Shown here: piece after piece, positions 12,078-22,953 of the stretch
How the letters are laid out: every line of letters starts with the position of its first letter
How positions within the stretch are numbered: position 1 is the stretch's first letter
DNA from: Cannabis sativa
Lineage: Eukaryota; Streptophyta; Magnoliopsida; Rosales; Cannabaceae
Length of the DNA: 64,000 nt
Direction of reading: 5' to 3'
Assembly: GCF_029168945.1 (NCBI RefSeq)
Contig: NC_083608.1
Span: 14,526,136 to 14,590,135, forward strand
The notes under the pieces: generated by a model
What the model was told of the DNA's origin: nothing
The model's input: the letters and a program-made list of their open reading frames with translations, nothing else
Databases searched by the model: none
Position numbers and translations under genes: made by a program

Positions 12078-13637
12078 TTACTGATAACAAGTTTGATATG
12101 AAAATATAGAACAACCAGCCATTAAATTACAAACAAAAGTAATTTCATTATTGAGTCGACATGTGTGACAACATAGCAATAAATCATCATCCAAACAAGG
12201 CCACAACCTTCTCTTTCGTTCTGGAAATTGACACTCAAACAACTTTGGTACGAGAAAGTCATGATTTTGTGTAAGCCATAGTGAATTAGCTATCTCCTTC
12301 AATTTTTTTCGACATTCTAGCATTTGGGCACTTGTTTTAATATTGCCCAATAATTGTAACCCAAGCTTAGTACAACTTTGTTCTGATTCATCATCACTTT
12401 TATGATGATCTTCTTTGCAAATATAGATAATACCCATGAAATAAGAAGCTCCAAGGTGACCAGCATTGGCTGCCTTTTTCAACAATTCTAAACCTGATTC
12501 TTTTTTCTGGTGGAAGTTTAAGTAATCAATCTGTAAATATTAACAAATAAAAAAAAATTAGGAATGGAATTAAAAAAAGAAAAAAGATCATATATATGTT
12601 TATTATTCTAATAAAACAAAATTAGATGGACTACTCACTCACCACTCCTTGTCTATGCATAGCTTCTAAATTTTGACTGTGTAGGCATTTCATGAAGAGG
12701 GCAATTGCTTCCTTGCATAGGTATAGATTCCATGGATGACAAGAAAGCTCATCAAGTGATAATTTATTGTGAATATATTCATCATTATCTTTGGCTAGTT
12801 TATTGAATAATTTCCAACTGCACAAAAGAAATGACACAATACTAATTAAGTTTGAAATAAAATTATATATTTCATATTTGTATAATTTTATGCACATTAT
12901 TTTTTTTAAAAAAAACAAATATTAATACAAGAGTAATTTACGGTATAATTCCAATTGTAAATAAATATTTAAGTTTTGAAAGTAATAATATTTAAGTTAT
13001 AATTCTAAAATTTTTATAAGTACATGTTAAGTAAATTTTCACGTAGCAATTCTTGATTGATACATATCTTTAATTATTTTTTTTTTTAAAAAAATAGTTT
13101 AAACATACAAATAAAAAAATGACACATGAATAATGACTTGACATTTAACGATTAGATAACTACAGAGTTCCAGAAATATAACTTAAGTATTATTACCGCT
13201 AAAAATTAAACTTAAATTTTTATTTACAACCGAAAATTAAATTTAAGTACTTTTGCCTCAAATTACTCTTAATACAAATATATTATTTGTGATCTTATGT
13301 TTTACTCTTTTACTCATTTTGACTATTTTCAAAAGTATTTCGACCATGTATTTTTTAAAAAATTAAAATAAGCATAAAAAATAAATAAAAAAGAAGTTAT
13401 ATAGAGTTACCTTAATTTAGCATTGAAGAAATCAGAAATTGATGTAGCAGCAACATCGACTAATATATCCACAATTAAATCATTGGGAAGCCAATTAATA
13501 TTCTTTATTGAATTAATTGGAAGACCATTATCATTCACTATCAATTTTAGGTCACTTTTGCTATTTTTCTGTATTTGCTTTGTTGAAGCTATACTTATTT
13601 TTGATGAGTCATTGTTTTTTCTCTTGATCGGTTTCAT
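12078..13637 (-). CDS. F-box protein of the At1g67623/At2g35280 type, three exons (left copy)
   Basis: Exons on the minus strand: 13637-13411, 12817-12643 and 12530-12078. All junctions are GT-AG and keep frame, giving 855 coding bases or 284 residues. F-box proteins are substrate adaptors of SCF ubiquitin ligases. The F-box starts with WLPNDLIVDILVDVA (around residues 47-61) and runs on through FNAKLSWKLFNKLA across the first junction. A Sel1/TPR-like stretch follows (SGLELLKKAANAGHLGASY), then a Cys-rich tail with CHTCRLNNEITFVC, as in this plant subfamily, whose members mostly have no known substrate. The N-terminus is Lys/Asn-rich. Intron 1 carries a MITE (12931-13268). In the right copy exons 2 and 3 are present with one His-to-Tyr change in exon 2; exon 1 is beyond the window. 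Confidence 0.82.
12931..13268. mobile_element. MITE with ~100-bp TIRs and perfect 9-bp target duplication, in F-box intron 1
   Basis: The termini are GAGTAATTTAC at the left and CAAATTACTC at the right, with imperfect inverted repeats of over 100 bp inside them. Flanks 12922-12930 and 13269-13277 both read TTAATACAA. The 9-bp duplication points to a Mutator-type transposase. A related element lies at 23261-23627. It has no coding capacity. Confidence 0.87.
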
Positions 13638-14031
13638 TATTTTGAGCCCTACATTATACGTACAAAAATAATAAGTTAACTAAAATAACCATATTCATAT
13701 CATTAATTTCAAATAAAAGGATTGCATACATTTAATATTATATCAAAATATAGTAGCCATCTTCTCTTTAATGGAGAAAAACAAAAATCTTATATATGAA
13801 ACCCATAAAATCCAACATTAGGAACAGGAAGAACAACTATTTTAAGAGTTATTTTAAATTCAACCATTTAGGTTCAATTTAATATTGTCAGTGCCTATAA
13901 TTAGTATAACTATTAATGTGAAAAAATACATATATATTTGTAAAGTAGATAAAACATACCTGAAAGAAACCTATGAAAATAAGCTTAGTTGAATATTGAT
14001 TGAAGAGATTGAGAAGTACGAATATTTCGAA

Positions 14032-14074
<43 letters not shown>

Positions 14075-14957
14075 AGATTATATTGATTGAGAAGAATGAA
14101 TATTATGTTCATATATATAACTTAAGTAGAGGGACTAGTTATAATTAACGTTGGATTACTCCTACTTGGAATAGGAAATGTAGAGATAATATTATAGGAT
14201 TCTTTTTCCTATTATAATTAGGATTTAGTAGTTACCTTCTTTAGATTTTATTAGTTTTGACCCATTACTAAATTTACCCAATGTTTTAATTAAAAGATTT
14301 TTCTTACGAGCAAACCCGGTTTTTTATGATCAAGTTATCTAAAAAAGTTACCCTTTTCTGTCCCAAAAAACAGGAAAAAAAAGATTACCATTTTGTCCAA
14401 AAAAAAAAAAGGTGTATTTATATATTTTGAATTTATATAAATCTTCTTTTGAATTTATTTGATTTTTGGAAATTTAAATACCAAATACGAAAGTAAAATC
14501 ATATTTTGAATGTATTTGATTTTGGGAATTAAGTTTCTATGAGATTTTAGGAGATACCGGATCTATTATTGGAAATTAATTTGAGATATCTACAATTAAA
14601 TATAACTTTTTATTTTATTTTATTTTAAAAAGTTAATTAAAGATAACTTTACTTCTTAATAATCTTATATAGTTGATTTCCATAACATTCAATCTATATC
14701 CCTCTCCTTTTTTTCACGCGTTTTATATTCTACATTTATAATAAATTAATTTATCATTATTAATTAATTATCAATATAAAATTTCTCAATAAATAAATAA
14801 ATTCTTTGAGAGTTAATATAAATTAAATATGCATAATAAATAAATAATGTAATTACTTCAATTTTAAACATTAGCTACTCCCTTTTGTGAGCTCTACGTA
14901 CACTTCGACTGAGATCTAAGCTCTCATCTTCAAAGACTCATTTCTTCTATATTATAA
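13638..14957. other. F-box gene upstream region and AT-rich intergenic DNA
   Basis: This is the promoter side of the F-box gene. A long alternating TA run lies at about 14034-14070. No convincing gene or element was found before the Helitron end at 14958. Confidence 0.45.
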
Positions 14958-14985
14958 TTAGGGAACAAAGCCGCGCTTCGCGCGG
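14958..14985 (-). other. Helitron 3' terminus: hairpin plus CTAA
   Basis: The 6-bp perfect GC stem with a three-base loop (14971-14985), ten-base spacer and CTAA end with T beyond (14957) match the Helitron rule that rolling-circle replication terminates at a hairpin before CTRR and integrates between A and T. Confidence 0.85.
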
Positions 14986-15002
14986 GTTCGACCCTAGTTT
15001 TG

Positions 15003-15850
15003 CAAACTTTATTTTAATCCTTTTCCTGAAGTTACTCGAGACACTGCGACATTTAATTGGCCATGAGTGAATATTTACTTAAGGAGATACAATCCGACAT
15101 ATTTAAGCGATTGTTCTTGACTTTTATTAACTTATGGTAAAACATAGTGCCAAAGGAAGTTGTCTTCTATTGAGTTTGAATGGCCACTTGGATTCATTTG
15201 GAAAAATGATTATTCTTGAAATAGTTACATTTTGACCAATATTTATCCCAGATATTATATTAGCTCCAATTGACCATTTACCAAGAACAATCAATCTTGT
15301 GTCATTGTATAAACGTTATGCTTGATTTAGATTTTTAAGGAGCATTACAGGAACACCTTCCTTTAGATGTATGTCATGATTGGGGATGCAATTAAATTTC
15401 AAATTATGTAAAAACTCAGCTGAATACAAAAAATCTTCTTCATTTGTGTTTATATTTGCTTTGCATATACTAAGCTGAAATAGGTGCTCCCTTCTCCCAG
15501 TATCACCTTCCTTTAGATGTATGTCATGATTGGGGATGCAATTAAATTTCAAATTATGCAAAAACTCAGCTGAATACAAAAAATCTTCTTCATTTATGTT
15601 TATATTTGCTTTGCATATACTAAGCTGAAATAGGTGCTCCCTTCTCCCGGTATCATATTCATAATGACCATTTTATTTTTTGGCGTTAGTATTGCTTTCT
15701 TTCAAATATATCTGGCCACTATTATTATACAATAGTGAAAGGTAGATAGCTTCGACTATAGAATTCATGGGATAACCATATGATTTTTTGTAGATGTTTG
15801 AAGAAATTTTGATAAATTCCCTACCATTGTCATAATATAATGAACCATCC
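15003..15850 (-). pseudogene. Helitron PIF1-like helicase, C-terminal part, broken
   Basis: Helitron RepHel proteins carry a PIF1 family DNA helicase. The minus strand shows in order: an IGDGSLYYD block (near 15850), a YPMNSIVEAIYLSLLY block, CIPNHDIHLKEGVPVMLL, LYNDTRLIVLG, SKWPFKLNRRQLPLA, and the final helicase motif region THGQLNVAVSRVTSGKGLK. Stops follow NLNQA and occur before the THGQ block, a frame change lies between the CFTI and KSQ segments, and a 150-bp tandem duplication repeats part of the coding sequence. The protein cannot be functional. The upstream helicase motifs (Walker A/B) and the Rep domain are absent. Confidence 0.85.
15354..15653. repeat. 150-bp tandem duplication inside the helicase remnant
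   Basis: Two adjacent copies, 15354-15503 and 15504-15653, each starting CACCTTCCTTTAGATGTATG, differ at only a few positions. The period of 150 bases is a multiple of three, so it doubles 50 codons without changing frame. Confidence 0.93.
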
Positions 15851-15877
15851 CCAATCTACAACAACCATTTATGAAAA

Positions 15878-15880
15878 AAA

Positions 15881-15949
<69 letters not shown>

Positions 15950-15950
15950 A
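15878..15950. repeat. (ATT)n microsatellite
   Basis: An almost pure run of about 23 ATT triplets follows the helicase remnant. It creates an artificial poly-Ile open frame on the minus strand. Confidence 0.97.
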
Positions 15951-16735
15951 CCAGTTTTATTTTTGCTTTATAATTCTCAATAGTTTTTAGTTCTATTGTT
16001 TCAAATTTGACAATAATAAAACTTGTATTTAAAACAATAGTATATCTCAATTAAGACATTAATAAAATAAAAAAAGTACTGTTAAACAATCGTTAAATAA
16101 TTTAAAGACTAAACACTAAGAAATTCAAATAGTCTAGAGCTTTAACGGCCACATTAACAGTAAACAAACACAAATAGCCAAAAAGCTCAATATTCAACTA
16201 TAAAACACATAAACGAAAATGGCATAAACACCCAACCACCACACAAATATTTGTTTATATTGTAATTTATTATTCTCCACATTTTGAAGATGCACATATT
16301 ACTTTTACAATTGCTTCCTTCGGGTCAATAAGACAGTTTCTAAAAACAGACCAAAAAATAATAATTGATTCAATAATCTTACTTGCAGAATCAGACTTTG
16401 GCAAGAATGTAATCTGACATTTCACCATCCATAACAAACCTCTTGGTAGGTGGTTCTTGAAAAACAAAAAAAAAAAAAATAACGGAGAAACTATATCATG
16501 TATGATATTGATATAGTTCAGGATTTCTCCAATTTGTAAACATTAAAAAGAAATCCAAATTATGACTATATATGACCCCTAGAAAAAAAAAATCAAACAA
16601 AATAAATAAATAAAATTAGATTCTAAGAAGAATGCAATAAAAGACTAAAAGGGTTAAGTCAATAAGATGAACGTAGATAGAATCAGATTCTATTTTCATC
16701 ATCATCTCAATATGCAGAATTTTAGAAGCACTTAC

Positions 16736-17019
16736 TGTTGAGAGTTCAGCAGATAGTTGTTCCTCGTTTGCTAAAGCAGTATCTTTAGTTGAGCGTAATT
16801 CCTAGACATGATTAGAATTATAACATATATGATACCCAGCTAATAAGGAATGAGATGCAACATAATTTTGTATCTCAATACCTCCTCCAATGATGTTACT
16901 TTGCAAGCTTTGAATCATGCTTTCTCCACAACTCAATAGGATTGTCTACTTTGGATGTAAACTCATCATTAAGCCATGCATTATGTCTTTCGCCTTTCAA
17001 AGAGTTCTTTCTCCTGCTC
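16736..17019 (-). pseudogene. Captured two-exon fragment of a NUA/TPR nuclear-pore protein gene
   Basis: NUA is the plant nuclear pore anchor, a long coiled-coil protein of the nuclear basket. Two exon-like pieces read on the minus strand: about 17019-16882 (QEKELFER, then in a shifted frame HNAWLNDEFTSKVD and later VTSLEE) and 16802-16736 (ELRSTKDTALANEEQLSAEL). They are joined by a GT-AG intron (16881-16803), and the second exon ends at a GTAAGT donor. This order and wording match the plant NUA coiled coil as I know it. A one-base frameshift after FER and the absence of the rest of the gene show a DNA-level capture with intron retained, as Helitrons do. Confidence 0.72.
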
Positions 17020-17443
17020 ACATTCAAATAAATGATGAAGAAGAAATAAATGATTTAAATCACTTTATCAAAAAAAAAAAAAATAAATAAATGATGAAGA
17101 AGAAATAAAAAGAGTTGAAAAATAATCACACCAAAATTAGTTCAGAAATTAAAAGAATTGAAAAATAAAAACCATACCAAAATTAGTGAATAAAAACCAT
17201 ACCAAAATTAGTTACGAAATCAAAAGAGTTGATAAACAAAAACCATAATAAATAAAAAAAATAGAACCCAAAAAAGACCTTAAATATATCTTTAAGAGGA
17301 GTAGCACCTTCGTCCCAACTGCGAGCGATTTGCAGTGTTCTCCCTTCTATTTTATTTTATTTAAAGCACACGCACACACTCATACATTACTACAATACCT
17401 GTTTCTTTAGGATTTCAAAGAAGGTCATCTTTTATAACGTATT

Positions 17444-17541
17444 TTAAACATACGGATTGCGCACTTTAACCCGAACCAAATTTCCAATCTTGATGACATC
17501 CAACTGCATTTCATCGTTTAGTATTTTTATAGCCTGCATTG
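17444..17541 (-). pseudogene. Exon-like fragment of unknown gene inside the Helitron
   Basis: After an acceptor-like AATGCAG the minus strand encodes AIKILNDEMQLDVIKIGNL followed by VRVKVRNPY and a stop. The composition looks like a real protein segment rather than noise. I could not assign the parent gene. It resembles part of the VPS20 helical region, but lies in the wrong order relative to the fragment at 17783-17867, so that link is weak. Confidence 0.4.
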
Positions 17542-17782
17542 AAATTATAGATGAACATTTAGGTGAATACCATTGAAAGTAAGCCTCACACATCAACATA
17601 CATAAAATAAAAATAAAATTATAGTTATAATACGAATTCAAGAGAGAAAATGTATGGTAATCTCTATTTGAGCAAGAGGCACACTTCTTAGTTTAAATCA
17701 AGCAATATTAGTTTAACAAAAAATAAGTGGATGAACGTTTAATTTTAGCTATACAATCTGTCAAAAAGAGAAACACACTAAC

Positions 17783-17867
17783 CTCAATTTCTAAGCTCTC
17801 AAATTCTGCTAAGATCGCTTCTTCGTCTTCTGCTGATAATTGCTCTCGCAAATTGCATTAAGCTCCT
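17783..17867 (-). pseudogene. Captured exon resembling VPS20/CHMP6 (ESCRT-III) C-terminal region
   Basis: VPS20 is an ESCRT-III subunit that acts in endosomal membrane scission. On the minus strand a clean exon lies between CACTGCAG and GTTAGTG. It begins ELNAI and, after a small frame slip, continues EQLSAEDEEAILAEFESLE, the acidic helix motif of plant VPS20 proteins. It is 85 bases long and isolated from other VPS20 exons. Together with the NUA fragment it supports exon capture by the Helitron. The identification is from memory of the family and is fairly but not fully secure. Confidence 0.6.
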
Positions 17868-18029
17868 GCAGTGAAACAAATCCAATTATAAACTAAGAAC
17901 GTTTTGAGAATAATGGTAAAAACTGACACCATATATCAGCAAAAATTTATACCATAATATTAAACGACAAAAATTTAAAAAACAAAAAAACAAAAAAAAA
18001 ATCGTAATGGCAACTAAGGAAATAAAAAA

Positions 18030-18790
18030 CAAATTGTTGTTATTTGAACTTTCCGGAGACCATAGGCATACTCGTCTACGAAACATCAAAAATTTGATCC
18101 TCACCAAGCACAATGTCATTGCATGAATTAACTCTGATTTTCTCTGGCTTATCAATTAATTGATTTTCATTCCCAACCAACCTTTACTTAAGCTTAATGA
18201 AGCAAATTCATAAAGCAATTGATACTAACAAAGATTAATAATAAAAAAGAAAACTCAATAAAAAAGTTAAAAGCACTGAAATTTTATCACAAGCCCAGAG
18301 CATGGCATTTGGCAGCAGGCCATTGATTACTATCATAAAGTTCCAGCTATTAACTCAAATGGGATGTAATTGAATATAGTTTTGAATGTTGCAGTTTGTG
18401 CTTACCAGAATCAAGTATGGACCTGCTCGTTACTGGGCAATTTTGTTTGTGTTTTGGTTTCTTATCTTTGGTATTTGGGCTTCTCAGACACATGGTACAC
18501 ATTCACCAAAGCCTCCCCTAGAGTTTGGTCTTAAGGCTTTTTAAATTAAATTTCCACCAACACCACACACACAAAGAAACAAATATCAAAACCACACAAT
18601 CAACTACTTAATTACAAACAGCAAGAATCATATAAAATTAAAAAGATGATTAGAACTTGGCATATTACCAAACGATGCCATTTTGGATGCAGGGGCAGCC
18701 TCTTTCTCCGGTAATGCTGCTGTCTTAACATTATTAGATTCGTCAAATTTGGGTGGAATGGAAAAATTAAAGAGAGAAAGAGCAGAGAAG
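18030..18790 (-). other. Further exon-like but unassigned segments in the Helitron's 5' half
   Basis: The minus strand shows protein-like stretches at about 18160-18040 (EKIRVNSCNDIVLGEDQIF) and 18790-18665 (KFDESNNVKTAALPEKEAA, then PASKMASFG before a possible donor). The plus strand at about 18415-18545 has a hydrophobic stretch (ARYWAILFVFWFLIFG). They may be further captured exons, including a 5' UTR and start, but no parent gene could be named. Confidence 0.3.
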
Positions 18791-19048
18791 GCGAAATGAA
18801 AGGATCATTATATTCTGAAGGGTTTTTTTTCTCTGTCTAAGAAGATGGAGGCAAAATAAGAAATGAGATAAACGAAAAGACCTAAAGAAAATGAAACCTA
18901 AATCATTAAGACCCATTAAAAGTAATCAATTAATTAATAAAATAAAATTTAAATAAATCAAAAAATTAGAAATAAGTTAGAAAATTAAGAGGACAAAGAT
19001 TAGAAAATAAGCATAAGTATGCTGTCACATGGAATGTTTAAAACCTTC

Positions 19049-19082
<34 letters not shown>

Positions 19083-19183
19083 ATGTGTTTGCTCAAACTC
19101 ATAATATATAGCTTAGCTCCAAATCTTCAAATCTATCCAACTACTATAAAATGATAAAAAATCCAATAAAAGGTTTTTCCAAT

Positions 19184-19270
19184 TATAGCACAAAAACACA
19201 CCTTCTATATCTTTATCTTTATTGTTTACACAATAGGACACATTTGTAGAAGATGTGTTTTTGTGCTATA
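19184..19270. repeat. Small hairpin element with 24-bp inverted arms
   Basis: Arms 19184-19207 (TATAGCACAAAAACACACCT then TCTA) and 19247-19270 are inverted repeats matching at 23 of 24 positions, with a 39-base AT-rich loop. It could form a stable hairpin if transcribed, or be the relic of a tiny MITE. No target duplication was confirmed. Confidence 0.85.
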
Positions 19271-19492
19271 CTAGTATTTTCGTTTGTAATTATGAGAGAC
19301 TCTTTTCGGTCAACCTCATAAGGGTTTAATCATTAGGCTCACGAAATGTCAAAGCTATATGTGTAATTAGGTAACAAGTTCATGAAAAATCTTCCACATG
19401 TACTTTTTGAGACAGCATATATAAAAATCTCCCTTTTAAACTAATAAAGTTATTTTTTTATATATATATTGAGCAATTTAGTTCATTGAAAA

Positions 19493-20251
19493 CTAAAAGA
19501 AAGTGATGGGCACCACAGGAGGAGGATCCCTCCCTTTGACAAACACAGCACAATGGCTAGAAAGTCTAACACTTTTTGCTAGTTCATCAGCAACAACATT
19601 GCTCGAACGATTAAAGTAAAAGAAAGAAACATTAAAAAGGCTAGACAATAACTCATATGCTAAGTAGGGGGTGTAGATCTTCTTAATAATTCGAGCATCA
19701 AACAATATAGCAAAGTTATCTCAATTATTTTTCTTTGCCCAGTACTCTAAGGCCAAAATGATAGCATGTAAATCTCCATAAACTGCTGAAATTGTATGAC
19801 AAACAACAGTATTACATGCCCAAATATCACTATTAGCTTGAATCATCACAGTTGCTAGCCCTACATCGACATCCAACATAAATCAACAATTTTGATTTAT
19901 CCCCACCAGTAGTGTTATCGAGGATAGCTTGTAGAAAGTCAAAGACAACACCAGAATTAATAATTGTAGAAAAGATAAGAAATGTACCTGAAAACCAAAC
20001 TTCTCATGTGTAAGGACATTCTTTGAAAAGATGAAGATTATAGATTCAATGCAATCCCTTGTGATAGAGGCTAAGGCACATTCTTTATCATTGAGGAAAA
20101 GAAGTCGTTCCTTTGTGCGCAAAGCTTCCTCCAGAATTCTCCACAACACCATACTAATGCAAATCGAAGGTGAAATGTTGGGTTTCCAAATGACCTTCCA
20201 AAGGTTTTTGGGTGGGCTGAACCTACAAGATTGATTACAGAAGTAAGCCAA
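19493..20251 (-). pseudogene. LINE-type fragment: zf-RVT plus RNase H domains
   Basis: The segment at about 20230-19990 reads as a reverse-transcriptase zinc-binding (zf-RVT) domain, with WKVIWKPNISPSICISMVLW and later ESIIFIFSK, the region after the reverse transcriptase of plant non-LTR elements. It is followed by a plant RNase H-like domain: LDVDVGLATVMIQ, YGDLHAIILALEYWA, and finally NRSSNVVADELAKSV. Frame changes and a stop between blocks mark it as decayed. No reverse transcriptase core or poly-A tail was located, so it is a fragment. Confidence 0.7.
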
Positions 20252-21994
20252 TCTAACATGAAACTCCCCCTATAATCACTTTTATATATGGCAGTTATAT
20301 ATCATATATTGTTATATTATTTTTTAATATAATAATATGTAGATTAAAATGTGGTAATATATAATATTATGTGAATAATATATATTAAGTGTGTATAGTA
20401 AATAAATGTGTAACCTATAACTTAACCTACACTTTTGTAACCTACATAGTAACTTGGAGAGGAGTTACAATTTGTTGTCATTTGTAACTCTTGTGTTGAT
20501 CACATATTATTAGTGTAATAAAAGGGTTGTTACACAATTTGGTTTAAGGATTTCAAAATTATGATGATATAGTTGTTACAAAATGTAATACTCATTTATG
20601 GGAGAGAAATGAGGTGGTATTTTGAATCCTTAGAGTGATCATCTAAACACTATATAAAGGAGTCTAATGTGCTCATTGAGATGAAGTTTTTTATCAAAAA
20701 AGCACATTGCTAGAAAACCCTAAGGCTTGATAATTCCTAAAGCTATTTCCTAGAGAGTTCCCTTAGTGCTTAGAGATAGGGGGAAATAAGCTTTTGGACA
20801 AAGGTGTAATACCTTGTTCAAGTCATGGTGATCCCCACTAATCTACACTCAAGGTTGTGAGTGAGTGTATACATATATATTATTCTCTTGTTATATATAC
20901 ATATATTATATTACATGCATGTGTTGTAATCTTCTCTTCTACCTTTCATATATATATATATATATGTAATATATAGTGTATATATATGTATTGTAACATA
21001 TATTTAATCAAATCTCTTTTATTGTCCTTGTATTATTTTTACAATTGAGTTGTATATATCTTGGTTTATCTTCCATTGTAATAATATCTCTAACATATAT
21101 GTCATTAATTTCCATGGTTTTTTTTTTTTTTTTTTTTTTGAATATGGAATTTCTATGGTTTGATACCCGGCCTGTTTTATAATATATTTTGTCAACAGAC
21201 TTAATTCTCTAATATCAAAAGCTATTAATTTTGATGAAAATCTGGTTTCGAATATTGCCATACATATGATTTAACAGCATTAATGAATTAACCTTTCTTT
21301 TGGCTAATCATATATATTCTGTATGAACTGCTTAAAAGATTGGATCATTTGTTATATTTTTTAACTATAAAAAAGTGACTCGGTATATATATATATTGGA
21401 TTACTTTTCCTTCGTTTAGTCTTATTATTGGATTTGATTGTAACCTTTGATTATATAATTTATATTACATTATAAAGGTGTGTCTTGAGTAGGAATTCAA
21501 AGTACGAGAGCTTATATATATTGATCCCTCAAAGTGGAATGATTGATTGATTTGGTTTGTAGCTTTCTACTAACTAATTCAATTATAATTATAGTTGTTA
21601 ATTATCCTCTTTGTAATTTTTAGAGATTGATGTATTTGTGCTTAAAAATATATGCACATATATATGGTACTTATATATATATATAAATACACTCTTAATT
21701 ATACAAGGGTACTAGAGGCACATATACGGTCCACTAGTTCATTATTAGGGACCCTGCATGTATACTTTTGTAGCCTCTTCAAAAATTACAAAAAAGAAAG
21801 TTTTACAAAGAATAAAAAGCCTACAAAAAACGGGCTTTATATCTTCATTATTCAATCATATATACAATACATGCACACACACGTACCAAAAACAAAACGA
21901 GAGATATTCAAAGAATCAAAGATCGTCAATCGATTGATAAAATATTATTCGATCATCATCTTGATATTATGAAGAGAAAAAAGAAAAACTACTT

Positions 21995-22037
<43 letters not shown>

Positions 22038-22097
22038 AAATGAGGTTGCTTCGATCTTCCCAATAATAATATGAAGAGATCAATAACCTTATTATTA
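20252..22097. other. AT-rich intergenic DNA, possible LTR-like stretch
   Basis: Between about 20600 and 20900 the plus strand has a TATA-like ACTATATAAAGGAG (20649-20662) followed by moderately complex sequence similar in style to copia LTR leaders, but no TG/CA ends or target duplication were found. TA microsatellites lie at about 20948-20964 and 21998-22030, and a poly-T run at 21119-21139. No gene was recognised. Confidence 0.35.
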
Positions 22098-22862
22098 TTA
22101 TTGGACGTAATTTTGTTGTGGTTTTAAGAGAGGAGTTTTGACGTTATAATTCTCATCATCATCATCAACATCATTATGCTCTTGTGGAGGTGACTCAACA
22201 TCATATTGTTTAGTATTATTACTATTAGTACTCACTTCATCTTCATGGTTTAGTTGACCCCACATCACTGTAAAGTACCCCATTCCAACTATAGCCGTTC
22301 CAATCACACTACAATAATATTATTTTATATACAATTAGTACGTACGTACGTATGCAAATTAATTATGAGAATCTTTTCAATTCATAATAATATAAAATTA
22401 ATAATAATACCTTCCGTAACAAAGAGTACTAGCAGGGAGGCTAGTACCAAAAATAGTGGCAAAAACAACACCAAAGGGCTTGAACATAGGCACATATAGT
22501 GGACCTTTCATCCTCATGCACCACAGATGAACACAACTTCGGATTATACCCATAAAGCTTGCCTATATAATACGCATAATTAATAAGTCAATATGCATGC
22601 ATTCTTTTATTTGCCTGAATGTGGTTGGTCAAAGTGAAACAAGTATATATATATATATTATAATATTATTGACTTACTGTTAGAACAATAAGGAGGAGTT
22701 CGGTGCTGTTAAGGTTTAGCTTCCAAGCATTTAAGTCTGTTTCGAAGATTAGGGCTGAAAGTAAAGCAGATTGGAGTGTTCCAATGGTGCTGTAAAACGA
22801 TGCCACTTTCATCACTTGTGGGTATTGTTTCACAGTTCCAGCCTGATCACACCATTTTAATA

Positions 22863-22899
<37 letters not shown>

Positions 22900-22914
22900 C
22901 TTCATTATTTCTAG

Positions 22915-22953
<39 letters not shown>

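Larger units (their letters stand above)
1..13052. repeat. Left copy of a ~13-kb (or longer) direct repeat
   Basis: This stretch matches 50954-64000 base for base apart from a few substitutions and small length changes in TA runs and homopolymers. The offset falls from 50953 at the left end to 50948 at the right end. Orientation is the same. Neither end of the repeat is visible: homology already exists at base 1 and still exists at the last base of the window. Every transposon inside has the same target-site duplication in both copies, so the duplication happened after those insertions. Confidence 0.97.
14958..19080 (-). mobile_element. Helitron with helicase remnant and captured host gene fragments
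   Basis: The 3' end is clear on the minus strand: a hairpin CCGCGC-GAA-GCGCGG (14985-14971), ten bases, then CTAA at 14961-14958 followed by a host T, the standard Helitron ending. A PIF1-type Helitron helicase fragment lies just inside. Further upstream are intron-containing fragments of unrelated host genes. The 5' end is only approximate: from the TA run at about 19050-19080 the minus strand reads AAAGGAAGGTTTTAAACATT, resembling Helitron starts, but the exact TC was not fixed. Total length is about 4.1 kb. No Rep/HUH nuclease motif was seen, so this copy is non-autonomous. Confidence 0.78.

Noticed and set aside
15354..15653. Possible CRISPR-like or satellite array
   Set aside because: Only two units of 150 bases within a helicase gene, in a plant genome; a simple tandem duplication.
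15856..16050. Minus-strand frame with a long poly-Ile tract
   Set aside because: Product of the (ATT)n microsatellite.
20071..20259. 62-codon minus frame and the plus-strand frame at 20031-20234
   Set aside because: Shadows of the LINE zf-RVT region in other frames.
22254..22499. Plus-strand frames across WAT1 exons (also 23913-24185 and 26251-26451)
   Set aside because: Antisense shadows of real minus-strand exons.
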